From positions 438,204 to 502,203 of the forward strand of contig CAUDUM010000002.1 in the NCBI GenBank assembly GCA_958452575.1: a stretch of DNA of 64,000 nucleotides. Direction: 5' to 3'. The DNA comes from an uncultured Eggerthellaceae bacterium (lineage in GTDB: Bacteria > Actinomycetota > Coriobacteriia > Coriobacteriales > Eggerthellaceae). The notes under the pieces are model-generated. The model worked only from the letters and a program-made list of their open reading frames with translations. It did not search any database and was not told where the DNA came from. The translations under genes and the position numbers were made by a program. Positions 46,156-56,600 of this stretch are shown piece after piece; the stretch's first letter is position 1; every line of letters starts with the position of its first letter.

Positions 46156-47679
46156 TTAATGAAGCGACACGTTGCTCGCGTAGGTGTTCTTGTCCTTGAG
46201 CACGACGTCGTGCGCACCGCCCTCGACGATGGAGGTGGAGCTGACCAGCGTGAGCTTGGCCTTGTCCTGGAACTCCTCGATCGTGAGCGCGCCGCAGTTG
46301 CACATGGTCGCCTTGATCTTGTACAGCGTCAGCGCCACGTTGTCCTTGAGCGGGCCGGCGTAGGGCACGTACGAGTCGACGCCCTCTTCGAAAGCGAGCG
46401 TCTTCTTGCCGCCCAGGTCGTAGCGGCCCCAGTTGCGCGCGCGAGCGGAACCCTCGCCCCAGTATTCCTTCATGTAGGTGCCGTTGACCATCACCTTGTT
46501 CGAGGGGCTCTCGTCGAAGCGGGCGAAGTAGCGGCCCAGCATGACGAAGTCGGCGCCCATCGCCAGCGCCAGCGAGATGTGGTGGTCGTACACGATGCCG
46601 CCGTCGGAGCAGATCGGCACGTAGATGCCGGTCTCCTTGAAGTACTCGTCGCGTGCCTTGGCGACCTCGATGACAGCCGTGGCTTGGCCGCGGCCGATGC
46701 CCTTGGTCTCGCGCGTGATGCAGATCGAACCGCCGCCGATGCCGATCTTGATGAAGTCGGCGCCCGCCTCGGCGAGGAAGCGGAAGCCCTCGGCGTCAAC
46801 GACGTTGCCCGCGCCGATCTTGACGTCGTCGCCGTAGTGCTCGCGCACCCACTCGATAGTCATCTTCTGCCAATCGGAGAAGCCCTCGGAGCTGTCGATG
46901 CACAGCACGTCGGCGCCAGCCTCCACCAGGGCGGGGATGCGCTCGGCGTAGTCGCGGGAATTGATGCCCGCGCCCACCATGTAGCGCTTGTGCGCGTCGA
47001 GCATCTCGTTGGGGTTGGACTTGTGGGAATCGTAGTCCTTGCGGAACACGAGGTACATCAGGCAGTCGTTCTCGTCCACCACAGGCAGCGAGTTGAGCTT
47101 GTGGTCCCAGATGATGTCGTTGGCGGCCTTCAGGGTGGTGTCGGCGGGAGCCACGATGAGCTTCTCGCGCGGCGTCATGAAGTCGGCCACCTTCTCGTCC
47201 AGCGACATGCGGGACAGGCGGTAGTCGCGCTCGGTCACGATGCCGAGCAGCTTGCCATGCGGGCCGCCGTCCTCGGTGACGGGCATGGTGGAATGGCCGT
47301 AGCGCTCCTTGAGCTCGATGACCTCGCCCAGGGTCATGTCGGGACGCAGGTTGGCGTCGCTCACGACGAAGCCCGCCTTGTAGTCCTTGACGCGCTTGAC
47401 CATCGCAGCCTCGTCCTCGATGGTCTGGTTGCCGTAGATGAAGGAAAGGCCGCCCTCGGTCGCCAGCGCGACGGCCATGTTGTCGTCGGAGACGGCCGCC
47501 ATGATGGCCGACACCATGGGGATGCTCAGCGACAGCGGGCACTCCTCCTCGCCCTTGCGGTACTTCACCAGCGGCGTCTTCAGGCTGACTGCCGTCGGGA
47601 CGCACGTCGAAGGCGTGTGCCCAGGCACCAGAAGATACTCGTTGAACGTACGGGACGGCTCATCGTAATAGAATGCCAT
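46156..47679 (-). CDS. guaB: IMP dehydrogenase (Tritrichomonas-like type)
   Basis: A 507-aa enzyme that oxidises IMP to XMP in guanine nucleotide synthesis. The catalytic loop is GGGSICITRETKGIGRGQAT, with the active Cys; the RGQAT end differs from the PQ form of most bacterial enzymes and matches, from memory, the IMPDH of the protist Tritrichomonas foetus. Two CBS-type modules lie at about 110-220. The flap KEYWGEGSARARNW and end VEGGAHDVVLKDKN agree. AAGGAG lies nine bases before the ATG at 47679. Confidence 0.95.
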   Translation of the reverse strand: MAFYYDEPSRTFNEYLLVPGHTPSTCVPTAVSLKTPLVKYRKGEEECPLSLSIPMVSAIMAAVSDDNMAVALATEGGLSFIYGNQTIEDEAAMVKRVKDYKAGFVVSDANLRPDMTLGEVIELKERYGHSTMPVTEDGGPHGKLLGIVTERDYRLSRMSLDEKVADFMTPREKLIVAPADTTLKAANDIIWDHKLNSLPVVDENDCLMYLVFRKDYDSHKSNPNEMLDAHKRYMVGAGINSRDYAERIPALVEAGADVLCIDSSEGFSDWQKMTIEWVREHYGDDVKIGAGNVVDAEGFRFLAEAGADFIKIGIGGGSICITRETKGIGRGQATAVIEVAKARDEYFKETGIYVPICSDGGIVYDHHISLALAMGADFVMLGRYFARFDESPSNKVMVNGTYMKEYWGEGSARARNWGRYDLGGKKTLAFEEGVDSYVPYAGPLKDNVALTLYKIKATMCNCGALTIEEFQDKAKLTLVSSTSIVEGGAHDVVLKDKNTYASNVSLH

Positions 47680-47819
47680 GGACGAACTCCTTCGCGAATC
47701 GGCGTGTGCGGGACATGCGGCGCTACCTAGCAACCTTATTCGATCCATTATGCCACGCTCAAGGCCGACCTGCGGGAAAACCGCCCCGAAACGGGATAAA
47801 TCCACGCTGCGCGATGCAA

Positions 47820-47903
47820 AAGGAGCCGGAGCGGCAGGGGGCAGTCCCGACATCGCATTTGAATCAAACCGGATGCGACGTCGGAACCGCCCCTGCCGCC
47901 TCC
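47820..47903 (-). terminator. Long hairpin ending the ABC transporter operon
   Basis: On the minus strand GGCGGCAGGGGCGG... pairs imperfectly with CTGCCCCCTGCCGC over about 33 bases and is followed by TCCTTTTG. It contains GGGACTGCCCC, so it also belongs to the GGGAC-GTCC intergenic family. Confidence 0.65.
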
Positions 47904-47905
47904 GC

Positions 47906-48682
47906 CTATCCTTCGGCGTAGTTTGACAGGAAGGATTTGGTGCGCTGATGCTGCGGGTTGTCGATCACCTGAGCGGCAGGCCCCTCCTCCACGATGAAGC
48001 CGCCGTCCATGAACACGATGCGGTCCGCCACATCACGCGCGAAACGCATCTCGTGCGTGACGATGACCATCGTCATGTTCTCGTCTGCCAGGCTGCGGAT
48101 GACCTTGAGCACCTCTTTGGTGAGCTCGGGATCCAGCGCGCTGGTCGGCTCGTCGAAGAACAGGATCTCGGGATCCATCGCGAGCGCGCGGGCGATCGCC
48201 ACGCGCTGCTTCTGACCGCCGGACAGTTCGCAGGGCACCATGTCCTCCTTGCCCGACAGACCCATCTTGGCCAGCAGGGCGCGCGCGTGCTCCTCCGCTT
48301 GGGCGCGCGGACGCTTGAGCACGCTCACCGGCGCGTCCATGACGTTTTTGAGCACCGTGTAGTGCGGAAACAGGTTGAAATCCTGAAACACCAATCCGAA
48401 CCGCTCCTTGGCGCGTTTGACGACGTCCTTGCCCGCATACACCGCGCGGCCCGCCTCGTCGCGCGCCACCTGCACGTCCCCGAACGCAAGCGAACCGCCG
48501 TCCAGCGTCTCAAGCAGGGTAGCGCACCGCAAAAGCGTCGACTTGCCGCCGCCCGACGGTCCGATGATGGCCACAACCTCGCCCGGCACCACCGACAGCG
48601 AGATATCCTTCAAAACCTCGGTCTCCCCAAAGCTCTTCTTAGCATGCTCGAGGGAAAGCAGAGGCAGTTGTTTTTCGTCCAT
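47906..48682 (-). CDS. Polar amino acid ABC transporter ATP-binding protein
   Basis: 258 aa, complete ABC ATPase: Walker A GPSGGGKST, signature LSGGQKQRVAIARAL and Walker B ILFFDEPTSALD. It belongs to the glutamine/cystine/basic amino acid uptake group. ATG at 48682 follows GGAGAG. The permease and binding-protein genes lie upstream; the 187-bp gap to the permease contains repeat element copy A. Confidence 0.92.
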   Translation of the reverse strand: MDEKQLPLLSLEHAKKSFGETEVLKDISLSVVPGEVVAIIGPSGGGKSTLLRCATLLETLDGGSLAFGDVQVARDEAGRAVYAGKDVVKRAKERFGLVFQDFNLFPHYTVLKNVMDAPVSVLKRPRAQAEEHARALLAKMGLSGKEDMVPCELSGGQKQRVAIARALAMDPEILFFDEPTSALDPELTKEVLKVIRSLADENMTMVIVTHEMRFARDVADRIVFMDGGFIVEEGPAAQVIDNPQHQRTKSFLSNYAEG

Positions 48683-48727
48683 TTCGGATCTCTCCATTTC
48701 GAATAGCATCACAAGCGCATCAACGTA

Positions 48728-48852
48728 GCCGCGTCGTGCGAGGGGAGGGCTCGCGCGCAGTATCCGCAGCGCCTTGATCGCGTTCCTTGGAACGCGATGG
48801 CAATTAAGCGAGGACTTGTTTGAGCACGTGCCCTCCCCTCGCACGACGCGGC
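48728..48852 (+). repeat. Structured intergenic element, copy A
   Basis: A perfect 23-bp inverted repeat (48728-48750 with 48830-48852; outer sequence GCCGCGTCGTGCGAGGGGAG) encloses CTCGCGCGCAGTATCCGCAG, an inner hairpin ATCGCGTTCC/GGAACGCGAT and GCGAGGACTTGTTTGAGCAC. Sequence outside the two conserved strands differs from copies B and C, yet every stem is kept. Confidence 0.9.
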
Positions 48853-48868
48853 GGACCGGCGATTACCG

Positions 48869-49522
48869 CTAGTCATGGTAATACGACATCTTCTTCTCGA
48901 TCCTGGTCAGGATCATCTCGACGATGAAGTTGAACACCCAGTAGATCACGCCGGCGAGCAGGTACGGCACCATGCTCACCTGCGACGCGGCAAGCGCCTT
49001 GGCCTGGGTGAACATCTCCATGATGCCCACGACAAAGGCGAGCGAGGTGTCCTTGACCAGCGTGATGACCTCGTTGCTCATGGCGGGCAGGATGCGTTTG
49101 GCCACCTGGGGCAGGATGATCTTCATGAACGTCTGGGCGCGCGTGTAGCCCAAAACCTCGGCTGCTTCATACTGACCGCGCGGGATCGACTGCAGGCCGC
49201 TGCGATAGATCTCGCCGAAATAGGCCGCATAGTTGATGATGAAGCCGATCGAACATGCCCAGTATTTCCAATCCGCACCCATCTGAAGGCCGAACAGGTA
49301 GTACGGGCCGAACATCAGCGCCATCAGCTGCAGCATAAGCGGCGTGCCGCGCATCACCGAGATGTAGAAGCGCGTGATCAGCGCCAGCGGCTTGAATTTG
49401 CTCATGCGGCACAGCGCCACCACGACGCCGAGCGGCAGCGCGCCCACCAGCGTGGTGACGAACACCTGCAGCGTCAGCACCAGGCCCGAGCCCAGAAGCT
49501 CGAGCATCGTCGCCAATTCCAT
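48869..49522 (-). CDS. Polar amino acid ABC transporter permease
   Basis: 217 aa with five to six hydrophobic helices and the binding-protein-dependent permease motif (EVLGYTRAQTFMKIILPQVA). The N-terminal segment LLGSGLVLTLQVFVTT is typical of the HisM/GlnP group. ATG at 49522 behind AAAGAGG. Works with the ATPase at 47906-48682 and the lipoprotein at 49706-50566. Confidence 0.92.
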   Translation of the reverse strand: MELATMLELLGSGLVLTLQVFVTTLVGALPLGVVVALCRMSKFKPLALITRFYISVMRGTPLMLQLMALMFGPYYLFGLQMGADWKYWACSIGFIINYAAYFGEIYRSGLQSIPRGQYEAAEVLGYTRAQTFMKIILPQVAKRILPAMSNEVITLVKDTSLAFVVGIMEMFTQAKALAASQVSMVPYLLAGVIYWVFNFIVEMILTRIEKKMSYYHD

Positions 49523-49601
49523 GAAGTGCCTCTTTCCTATCGGCGCGACCCGCCGAATCCCCTTCGCCCCGCATGCGAGGCGGGTCCCTCTTCTCAGCGC
49601 A

Positions 49602-49634
49602 GAAGCGCGCCCATCCGCAGACGGGCGCGCTTCC
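49602..49634 (-). terminator. Hairpin between binding-protein and permease genes
   Basis: AGCGCGCCC pairs with GGGCGCGCT across a nine-base loop. It lacks a T-run, so it probably acts as an mRNA-stabilising or attenuating stem that raises binding-protein expression over the permease. Confidence 0.5.
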
Positions 49635-49705
49635 AATCCCTACGGCGAGCTACGCGGGATGCCGACGGGCGGGCTCGTCACGTCCGCCCGAACGATTACG
49701 ATGGC

Positions 49706-50566
49706 CTACTTCAGCACCCAGTTGTCGAAGGACAGGCCGTACTCGGCGTACTTGTCGCACAGCTCCTGCACGGTGCCGTCCTCGTACATCGCCTTGAGCG
49801 TCTCGGTGACCGTGGCCGCCAGATCCTCGTCACCCTGCTTGAAGCCGACCGCGTAGTGCTCGGAGCTCAGCGTGTCGATGATGGTGTAGGTGTCAGGCTT
49901 GGCGGACATCTGGTAGTTGGCGATGGAAAGGTCGCACGCCACCGCGTCGACCATACCGGACTCAAGCTGCATGAACGCGTTGTTGTAGTCGCTGATGGTC
50001 TGCGGAGCGCCGCCGGCGAACGTCGCCGCTAGATCGGCCGCGTCGCCCTCGAGCACATCAAGCGCAGCGGAGTCGACCTGCGTCATGACCGTCTTGTCCG
50101 CAAGGGCTGCGGAATCGGCGATGCCGGAATCGCTCTTCACGACGATGACCTGCTCGTTGAGCATGTAGGGCTCGGAGAAGGTGTAGTCGTCCTCGCGGCC
50201 CTCCATGGTGAAGCCGTTCCAGATGCAGTTGATGGAACCGCTGCTGAGCAGCGCGTCCTTGGCATCCCAATCGATGGCCGAAAGCTCCAGGTTCCAGCCG
50301 TTGCGTTCGGCCACCTCGGCGGCAAGGTCAAGGTCGAAGCCGGTGTACTCGCCATCGTCGCCGACGAAGCCGTACGGCGGATAGCCCTGATCGAAGCCGA
50401 CCGTCAACGTGAAGTCGCCGGACTCGGCGGACGAGGCCTCGTCGCCGCCCGTGCTCTGCGACTCGTTGGAGCCGCCGGAGCAGCCCGCCATCAGCGAGGC
50501 TGCCAGCGCCAGCATCGCCGCAGCGGCGGCCAGCGCCCAGATCTTCTTTTTCGCTAGAGATTTCAT
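49706..50566 (-). CDS. Amino acid ABC transporter substrate-binding lipoprotein
   Basis: 286 aa. Signal peptide with lipobox LMAGC (Cys about residue 29), Ser/Glu-rich linker, then the SBP_bac_3 fold (FDQGYPPYGFVGDDGEYTGF and KTVMTQVDSAA). Substrate is a polar amino acid; glutamine or cystine are likely, not proven. ATG at 50566 behind GGGGGAGGG. First gene of the uptake operon. Confidence 0.92.
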   Translation of the reverse strand: MKSLAKKKIWALAAAAAMLALAASLMAGCSGGSNESQSTGGDEASSAESGDFTLTVGFDQGYPPYGFVGDDGEYTGFDLDLAAEVAERNGWNLELSAIDWDAKDALLSSGSINCIWNGFTMEGREDDYTFSEPYMLNEQVIVVKSDSGIADSAALADKTVMTQVDSAALDVLEGDAADLAATFAGGAPQTISDYNNAFMQLESGMVDAVACDLSIANYQMSAKPDTYTIIDTLSSEHYAVGFKQGDEDLAATVTETLKAMYEDGTVQELCDKYAEYGLSFDNWVLK

Positions 50567-50649
50567 CGTTCCCTCCCCCGGCGCCGCAGCGCCTCTCCTG
50601 TTCCGGAGCGCGCCTCGGCGGTGCGCTTCTTTCACTCCATCACTCTACC

Positions 50650-50661
50650 GTACTAAAGTAC
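50650..50661. promoter_or_regulatory. Palindrome GTACTAAAGTAC upstream of the binding-protein gene
   Basis: A perfect 12-base palindrome about 85 bases before the ATG, in the only AT-rich part of the 50567-50887 spacer. Possible operator of the amino acid uptake operon. The rest of the spacer shows a GCTCGCCCAGAGCGAGC hairpin near 50811-50827 and nothing else. Confidence 0.4.
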
Positions 50662-50887
50662 TTGCAGCGCATACTATGGATGATCGGGGAAGCGGTGTCA
50701 ACCCTCCTTGCCAGGTTTTCCGTAAAGGGACGGCATCCGGCCTACCATCCATGCGAAACGCGTGCCGCATCTTCGCGTTTCGCATTTTCCATGCAGCAGT
50801 CTGACGCGGCGCTCGCCCAGAGCGAGCATCTATCCCCTCGAGCGCTCCGAGAGCGCTAGAGCTTGGCCCAAAGAGGCTCAGTGCGGC

Positions 50888-52297
50888 TTACGCGTTGCGC
50901 AGGAAGGCCTCGTAGCCCTTGCGGGCCTCGTAGATATCGGCTTTGCTGGTGACCTCCCACGGAGCGTGCATCGACAGCACGGCGACGCCGGAGTCGATCA
51001 CGTCCATGCCGTACTTGGCGGGGATGTAGGCGATGGTCCCGCCGCCGCCCGCATCGACCCGACCCAGCTCGGCGGTCTGGAACGCCACGCCAGCATCGTC
51101 CATCACGCGGCGCACGCGCGCCACGTACTCGGCGGAGGCGTCGTTGGAGCCGCTCTTGCCGCGCGCGCCCGTGTACTTGTTGAACACGAGACCGCGCCCC
51201 AGAAACGCGGAGTTCTTCGTCTCGAACACGCTCGCATACGCCGGATCGAAACCGGCGGACACATCGGAAGACAGCATCCGGCACGACTTGAGCGCGCGGC
51301 GCAGCGGCAGCTCGCCCGCTTCGCCCGCAAGCGCCATGACCTCGGACACCGTGTTCTCGAAGAACTGCGACGCCATGCCCGTGGCGCCCACCGAGCCGAT
51401 CTCCTCCTTGTCCACCAGCACCGTCATCGCCGTGCGCTCCGGCACCTCGTCCGCCAGCGCCAGCTGCGCCACCAGCGACGTGTACGCGCACACGCGGTCG
51501 TCCTGGCCGTACCCGATCACCATCGACCGGTCGAATCCGCAATCGCGGGCACGTCCCGCGGGCACGACCTCGATCTCCGCCGACAGGAAGTCCTCCTCGT
51601 CCATCCCGTAGGCATCAGCGAGCAACGAAAGGATATGCGCCTTGACCGGCTCCTTCTCCTCCTGCTCGGAATCGCCCGCGCCATCGCCGCCCGCCGGCTG
51701 ATTCCCAACGAGCACATCGAGCGCCTCGCCTTCAACGACCTCGCTCGCCTTCTTCCCCATCTGCTGATTCCCCAGATGCGGCAAAAGGTCGGTCACGCAG
51801 AACACCGGATCGCCCGGATCCTCGCCCAAGCGCACCTCGACGACCGTCCCGTCCTTCTTCGCGATGACGCCGTGCAGCGCCAAAGGCAGCGTCACCCACT
51901 GGTAGTGCTTGATGCCGCCGTAATAATGCGTATCCAAAAACGCGAACCCGTTGCTCTCGTAGAGCGGGTTCTGCTTCAGGTCCAGGCGCGGCGAGTCGAT
52001 ATGCGCGCCCAGGATGTTGGCGCCTTCGACAAGCGGTGCACGCCCCAGCTGCACGAGGATCACCGCCTTGCCGTGGTCGCACGCCCACACCTTGTCGCCG
52101 GGCACGAGCGTGCGGCCGTCGCGCACCGCCTCGTCGAGGCTGCGGTAGCCCACCTTCTCGGCCAGCTCGATCGCCGCCGCGGCGCACTCGCGCTCGGTCT
52201 TGTTCTCGGAGATGAAGTCGATGTAGTCGGCGGCAAGCGCGTTCAACCGGCCGAGCTCGGCCTCATCGTACTTCTTCCATGCCACGTCCCTCTCCAC
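50888..52297 (-). CDS. M18 family aminopeptidase
   Basis: 469 aa, dodecameric zinc aminopeptidase of the aspartyl aminopeptidase family, removing N-terminal acidic or neutral residues from peptides. Zinc-site segments: GAHIDSPRLDLKQNPLYE, VDKEEIGSVGATGM, SSDVSAGFDP and VLSMHAPWEVTSK. The start is GTG at 52297, with AAGGAG seven bases upstream; a second GTG at 52285 lies in frame. Single gene. Confidence 0.93.
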   Translation of the reverse strand: MERDVAWKKYDEAELGRLNALAADYIDFISENKTERECAAAAIELAEKVGYRSLDEAVRDGRTLVPGDKVWACDHGKAVILVQLGRAPLVEGANILGAHIDSPRLDLKQNPLYESNGFAFLDTHYYGGIKHYQWVTLPLALHGVIAKKDGTVVEVRLGEDPGDPVFCVTDLLPHLGNQQMGKKASEVVEGEALDVLVGNQPAGGDGAGDSEQEEKEPVKAHILSLLADAYGMDEEDFLSAEIEVVPAGRARDCGFDRSMVIGYGQDDRVCAYTSLVAQLALADEVPERTAMTVLVDKEEIGSVGATGMASQFFENTVSEVMALAGEAGELPLRRALKSCRMLSSDVSAGFDPAYASVFETKNSAFLGRGLVFNKYTGARGKSGSNDASAEYVARVRRVMDDAGVAFQTAELGRVDAGGGGTIAYIPAKYGMDVIDSGVAVLSMHAPWEVTSKADIYEARKGYEAFLRNA

Positions 52298-52501
52298 AGG
52301 ATCGCTCCTTCCCCCGGGCCGCCCCGGATCCGTCTCGTTCTCAACGAGCCATTGTAGCGCGGACGCGCGAGACGGCTTCGGGATTCTTTTTTCGCACGCC
52401 GTCACGCAGCGCGCTTCCGCTTGACTTCGGAAATCGGGCACCGTATAGTCGCAACCGTTTAAAACCCGTGTGGATTTTTCTGGGCGCAAGCCACCTTTTC
52501 G

Positions 52502-52540
52502 CCACACAGCCGAGCTTCGGTTGTGCGGCTTTTCCATGCC
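52502..52540 (+). terminator. Possible attenuator before the RlmA-like gene
   Basis: GCCACACAGCCGA pairs with TTCGGTTGTGCGGC (two imperfect positions) and is followed by TTTTCC, 30 bases before the gene start. It could terminate leader transcripts. The upstream part (52440-52500) has no recognised riboswitch. Confidence 0.4.
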
Positions 52541-52571
52541 GCCAACCGCATGCGGGGGAAAGGCACACGCT

Positions 52572-53426
52572 ATGAAATCGAACCCCTTCGCCGGTTGCGA
52601 GGACGTCCTCGCCTGCCCGACCTGCCGGGAGCCGCTCGCTCTATCCGGAACGTCGCTGCGCTGCTCGCGCAACCACTGCTTCGACATCGCGCGCCAGGGA
52701 TACGTCAACTTGCTCGCGCACCACAAGGCCGCCGGCCCCTACGACCGGGACTCGTTCCTCAACCGCCGCGCGGTCTTCTCGAGCGGGCTCTACGACGAGC
52801 TTGTCTTCGCGCTGCGCAACACGATAACGGCACTTGGTATCGAGGGCGCGATAGTCGACGCGGGATGTGGCGAGGGGTTCTTCTCCAACCGGCTGGCGGA
52901 CGAGCTCGCGACGAATGCGCCCGCGGCGCCAATCCGCCTCTTCTCGTTCGACATCTGCAAAGACGCCGTCCGCCTCGCTGCCGGCGCGGATCGGAACGGC
53001 TCCATCGCGTGGTTCGTCGCCGACCTGGCATCGATCCCCCTGCGCGACCATTGCGCGCGCGGCGTGCTCAACGTCTTCTCTCCGGCGAACTACCCGGAGT
53101 TCCGCCGCGTGCTCGGACAGGGCGGCTTCCTGATCAAGGCCGTTCCCACCGCGAAACACTTCCATGAAATCCGAGAGCAGATCGGCGCCAGCGCACCGGA
53201 GCGCAAGGACTACTCGAACGAGCGCGTGCTGCGGCACTTCTCCGAATCCTGCACGATGAGAGAGCACCGCACGGTCACTTCCACGATCCACCCGACACCG
53301 GCGCAACTTTCCGCCGCGGTCGAGATGACGCCGATCATGTTCGGAATGGACCGCGCATCCGTCAACTGGGCATCGATCGACACGCTCACCATGGAAGCAG
53401 AGCTCCTGGTAGGGACGTTTGACTGA
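52572..53426 (+). CDS. 23S rRNA (guanine-N1)-methyltransferase RlmA-like
   Basis: 284 aa. The N-terminal zinc finger (CPTC at about 15-18, then CSRNHCFD) is the hallmark of RlmA(I)/(II), which methylates G745/G748 of 23S rRNA and can affect macrolide-type resistance. A Rossmann SAM site (VDAGCGEGFFSNRL) follows. The motif GYVNLLAHHKAAGPYDRDSF is typical. GGGGGAAAGG precedes the ATG. Confidence 0.88.
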   Translation: MKSNPFAGCEDVLACPTCREPLALSGTSLRCSRNHCFDIARQGYVNLLAHHKAAGPYDRDSFLNRRAVFSSGLYDELVFALRNTITALGIEGAIVDAGCGEGFFSNRLADELATNAPAAPIRLFSFDICKDAVRLAAGADRNGSIAWFVADLASIPLRDHCARGVLNVFSPANYPEFRRVLGQGGFLIKAVPTAKHFHEIREQIGASAPERKDYSNERVLRHFSESCTMREHRTVTSTIHPTPAQLSAAVEMTPIMFGMDRASVNWASIDTLTMEAELLVGTFD

Positions 53427-53607
53427 ACGGAATATCCGAGCACGAAGGCCCCAACCCCGGCGCTCGCCCGCAAGGTGTTTCTTTTTAGTAACCGTTCCTT
53501 TACGGCTGACCCGTCGGAAGCGGTTTGGAGCACAATAGATGATGCGTCATTTCGCGCATGCGGCGATGGCGCCGCGATCCGCACAACCGCAACCCGAAAG
53601 GCACTCC

Positions 53608-56600
53608 ATGCTGGAACTGCGCGATATCTGCAAGTCGTACACCACGGGCTCGTTCACCCAGACGGCCCTCGACCACGTTTCCATCGCGTTCCGCGACAGC
53701 GAGTTCGTCGCGATCTTAGGCCCTTCCGGCTCGGGCAAGACCACGCTCCTCAACATCGTCGGCGGCCTGGACCACTACGACACGGGCGACCTGGTCATCG
53801 ACGGCGTCTCCACACGCGAGTACAAGGACCGCGATTGGGATGCCTACCGCAACAACCGCGTCGGCTTCGTGTTCCAAAGCTATAACCTCATCCCGCACCA
53901 GACGATCCTCGCCAACGTGGAGTTGGCGCTGACGCTTTCGGGCGTGTCGCGCGCCGAGCGCCATGAACGCGCGCTGACAGCGCTCGAGCAGGTGGGGCTG
54001 CGCGAGCACGCCGACAAGAAGCCCAGCCAGCTGTCAGGCGGTCAGATGCAGCGCGTCGCCATCGCGCGCGCCCTCATCAACGACCCCGAGATCCTGCTAG
54101 CCGACGAGCCCACCGGCGCGCTTGACTCCAAAACGAGCGTGCAGGTGATGGACCTGCTCACCGAGATCGCCAAGGATCGCCTGGTCGTGATGGTGACGCA
54201 CAACCCCGAGCTCGCCGAGCAGTACGCCACGCGCATCGTCAACCTCTCCGACGGCGTCATCCGCAGCGACTCCGATCCGTTCGACCCCGCCGTCGAGGCG
54301 ACGGCCCGCGCTGCGAAACCCGCCAACAAGACCCGGATGAGCTTTTTGACCGCGCTTTCGCTGTCGTTCAACAACCTCATGACCAAAAAGGGCCGCACCA
54401 TCATGACGGCCTTCGCGGGCTCCATCGGCATCATCGGCATCGCCGCCATCCTGGCGCTTGCCAACGGCGTGAACAACTACATCGCCAGCGTCGAGGAGGA
54501 GACGCTGTCCGAGTACCCGCTGGAGATCCAAAGCACCGGGTTGGACATGACGTCGATGCTGGTGGGGGCAAGTTCCGAGCTGAGCGGCACCTCGGACGCC
54601 GAAGGAGAGGACGTCGACAGCGTCCATGTGGTCGACATGATCACCAACATGCTCTCCAGCGTCAGCAGCAACGATTTGGCCTCCCTCAAGGAGTATTTGG
54701 ACTCCGACGAGTGCGACATCGACCAGTACACCAACTCCATCGAGTACTCCTACGACGTCACGCCGCAGATCTACGACTCCGACACCTCCACGATCCACCA
54801 GGTCAACCCCGACTCGTCGTTCGCATCGCTGGGCAACAGCTCGCAAGTCAGCTCCAACAGCATCATGAGCGCGTCGATGTCCACCGACGTCTTCTACGAG
54901 ATGCCGAGCGACCCCGATCTGTACGAGGGCCAATACGACGTGAAGGCCGGACGCTGGCCTGAAAGCTACAACGAGTGCGTGCTGGTGCTCACCAGCTCGG
55001 GCGGCATGAGCGATTTCATGCTGTACACGCTGGGCCTGCGCGACGAAGCGGAGCTGCAGGCCATGGTCGACCAGTTTGCCGCCGAGGAGGACGTGACCGC
55101 TCCGACCGACATCGTCGATCCGCCCTACGACGAGATCCTGGGCGTCACGTTCAAGCTGGTCAACGCCTGCGATTACTACGAATACGACGCCGAATACGAC
55201 GTCTGGCGCGACAAGACCGACAACACCGACTACATGCGCCAGCTGATCGACGACGGCGAAGAGATCCGCATCGTCGGCATCGTCCAGCCGAGCGAGGACG
55301 CCAACGCCTCGATGCTGAGCGCGGGCATCAACTACCCCGCCTCGCTCACCCAGCACGTGATCGACGAGGCCGCCTCCAGCAAGATCGTGCAGGACCAGCT
55401 TGCCGACACCGGGATCGACGTGTTCACCGGCAAGGAGTTCGGCGCCGAAGACGATGACGAGTCCGGCTTCAGCATGGATTCCCTGCTCACCATCGACAGC
55501 GCTGCGATCAGCTCGGCGTTCTCCGTCGACCAGAGCGCGCTGACCGCCGGGCTGGGCGATATGGACCTGGATCTGTCGAACGTGAGCGTGGACATGAGCT
55601 CGCTGCCTGCGTTCGACGCGTCGAGCATCCAGATCGATCCAAGCCAGATTGATCTGGGCAACCTGAGCTTCGATCTGAGCGGGCTCGACCTTTCGCTCGA
55701 CGGTGCCGAGCCGGCTGTGGACTCCAGCAAAATCAGCGCGGCGATGAGTCAGGCCATGGAGGGATTCGCCCCCTGGTACGCCACATGGAGGGGGCAGCAG
55801 CTTGCGCAGAATCCCGACGCCGACACTTCCATCGAGGCGGGCCTTGCGGCCTATTTCGCCGATCCGACGGTGAGCGAGCAGCTCAACACCGCCATCGCGG
55901 GAGCCATCGACACGTCCGGCATGCAAGACCAGATCGCCTCCCAGGTGCAGCAGCAGGTCGGCTCCGCCGTTCAGCAGCAGCTTGTCCCGCAGATCGCCGC
56001 CGCGCTTTCCAGCGCCATCCAGTCGCAGCTTCAGACCGCGCTGCAATCCTACATGACCCAGACCATGACCGCCGTCATGACGCAGATGGGTACGGCGCTT
56101 CAAGAGCAGGTGGGCGCCGCCATGAACCAGTCCATGAGCCGCCTCGCCTCCAACATGGCCAGCGCCATGCGCATCGACGAGGCGGCGTTCGCCAATGCCT
56201 TCCAATTCAACATGGACGAAGAGGACCTCACCGAGCTGATGATCTCGATGATGGGCTCCGGCGAAGCCACCTACAAGGGCAACCTCGCCAAGCTCGGCTA
56301 CGCTAGCATGGACGAGCCATCCGGCATCGCCTTCTATCCCATCGATTTCGACAGCAAGGAGCACGTGCTTCAGATCCTCGACGACTACAACGCCCGCATG
56401 GAGGCAGACGGCGCCGAGGACAAGGTGATCACCTACACCGACATCGTGGGCACCCTCATGAGCTCGGTCACCACGATCGTCGACATGATCAGCTACGTGC
56501 TGATCGCGTTCGTCGCCATCTCGTTGGTGGTGAGCTCGATCATGATCGGCGTCATCACCTACATCAGCGTGCTCGAACGTAAGAAGGAAATCGGCATCCT

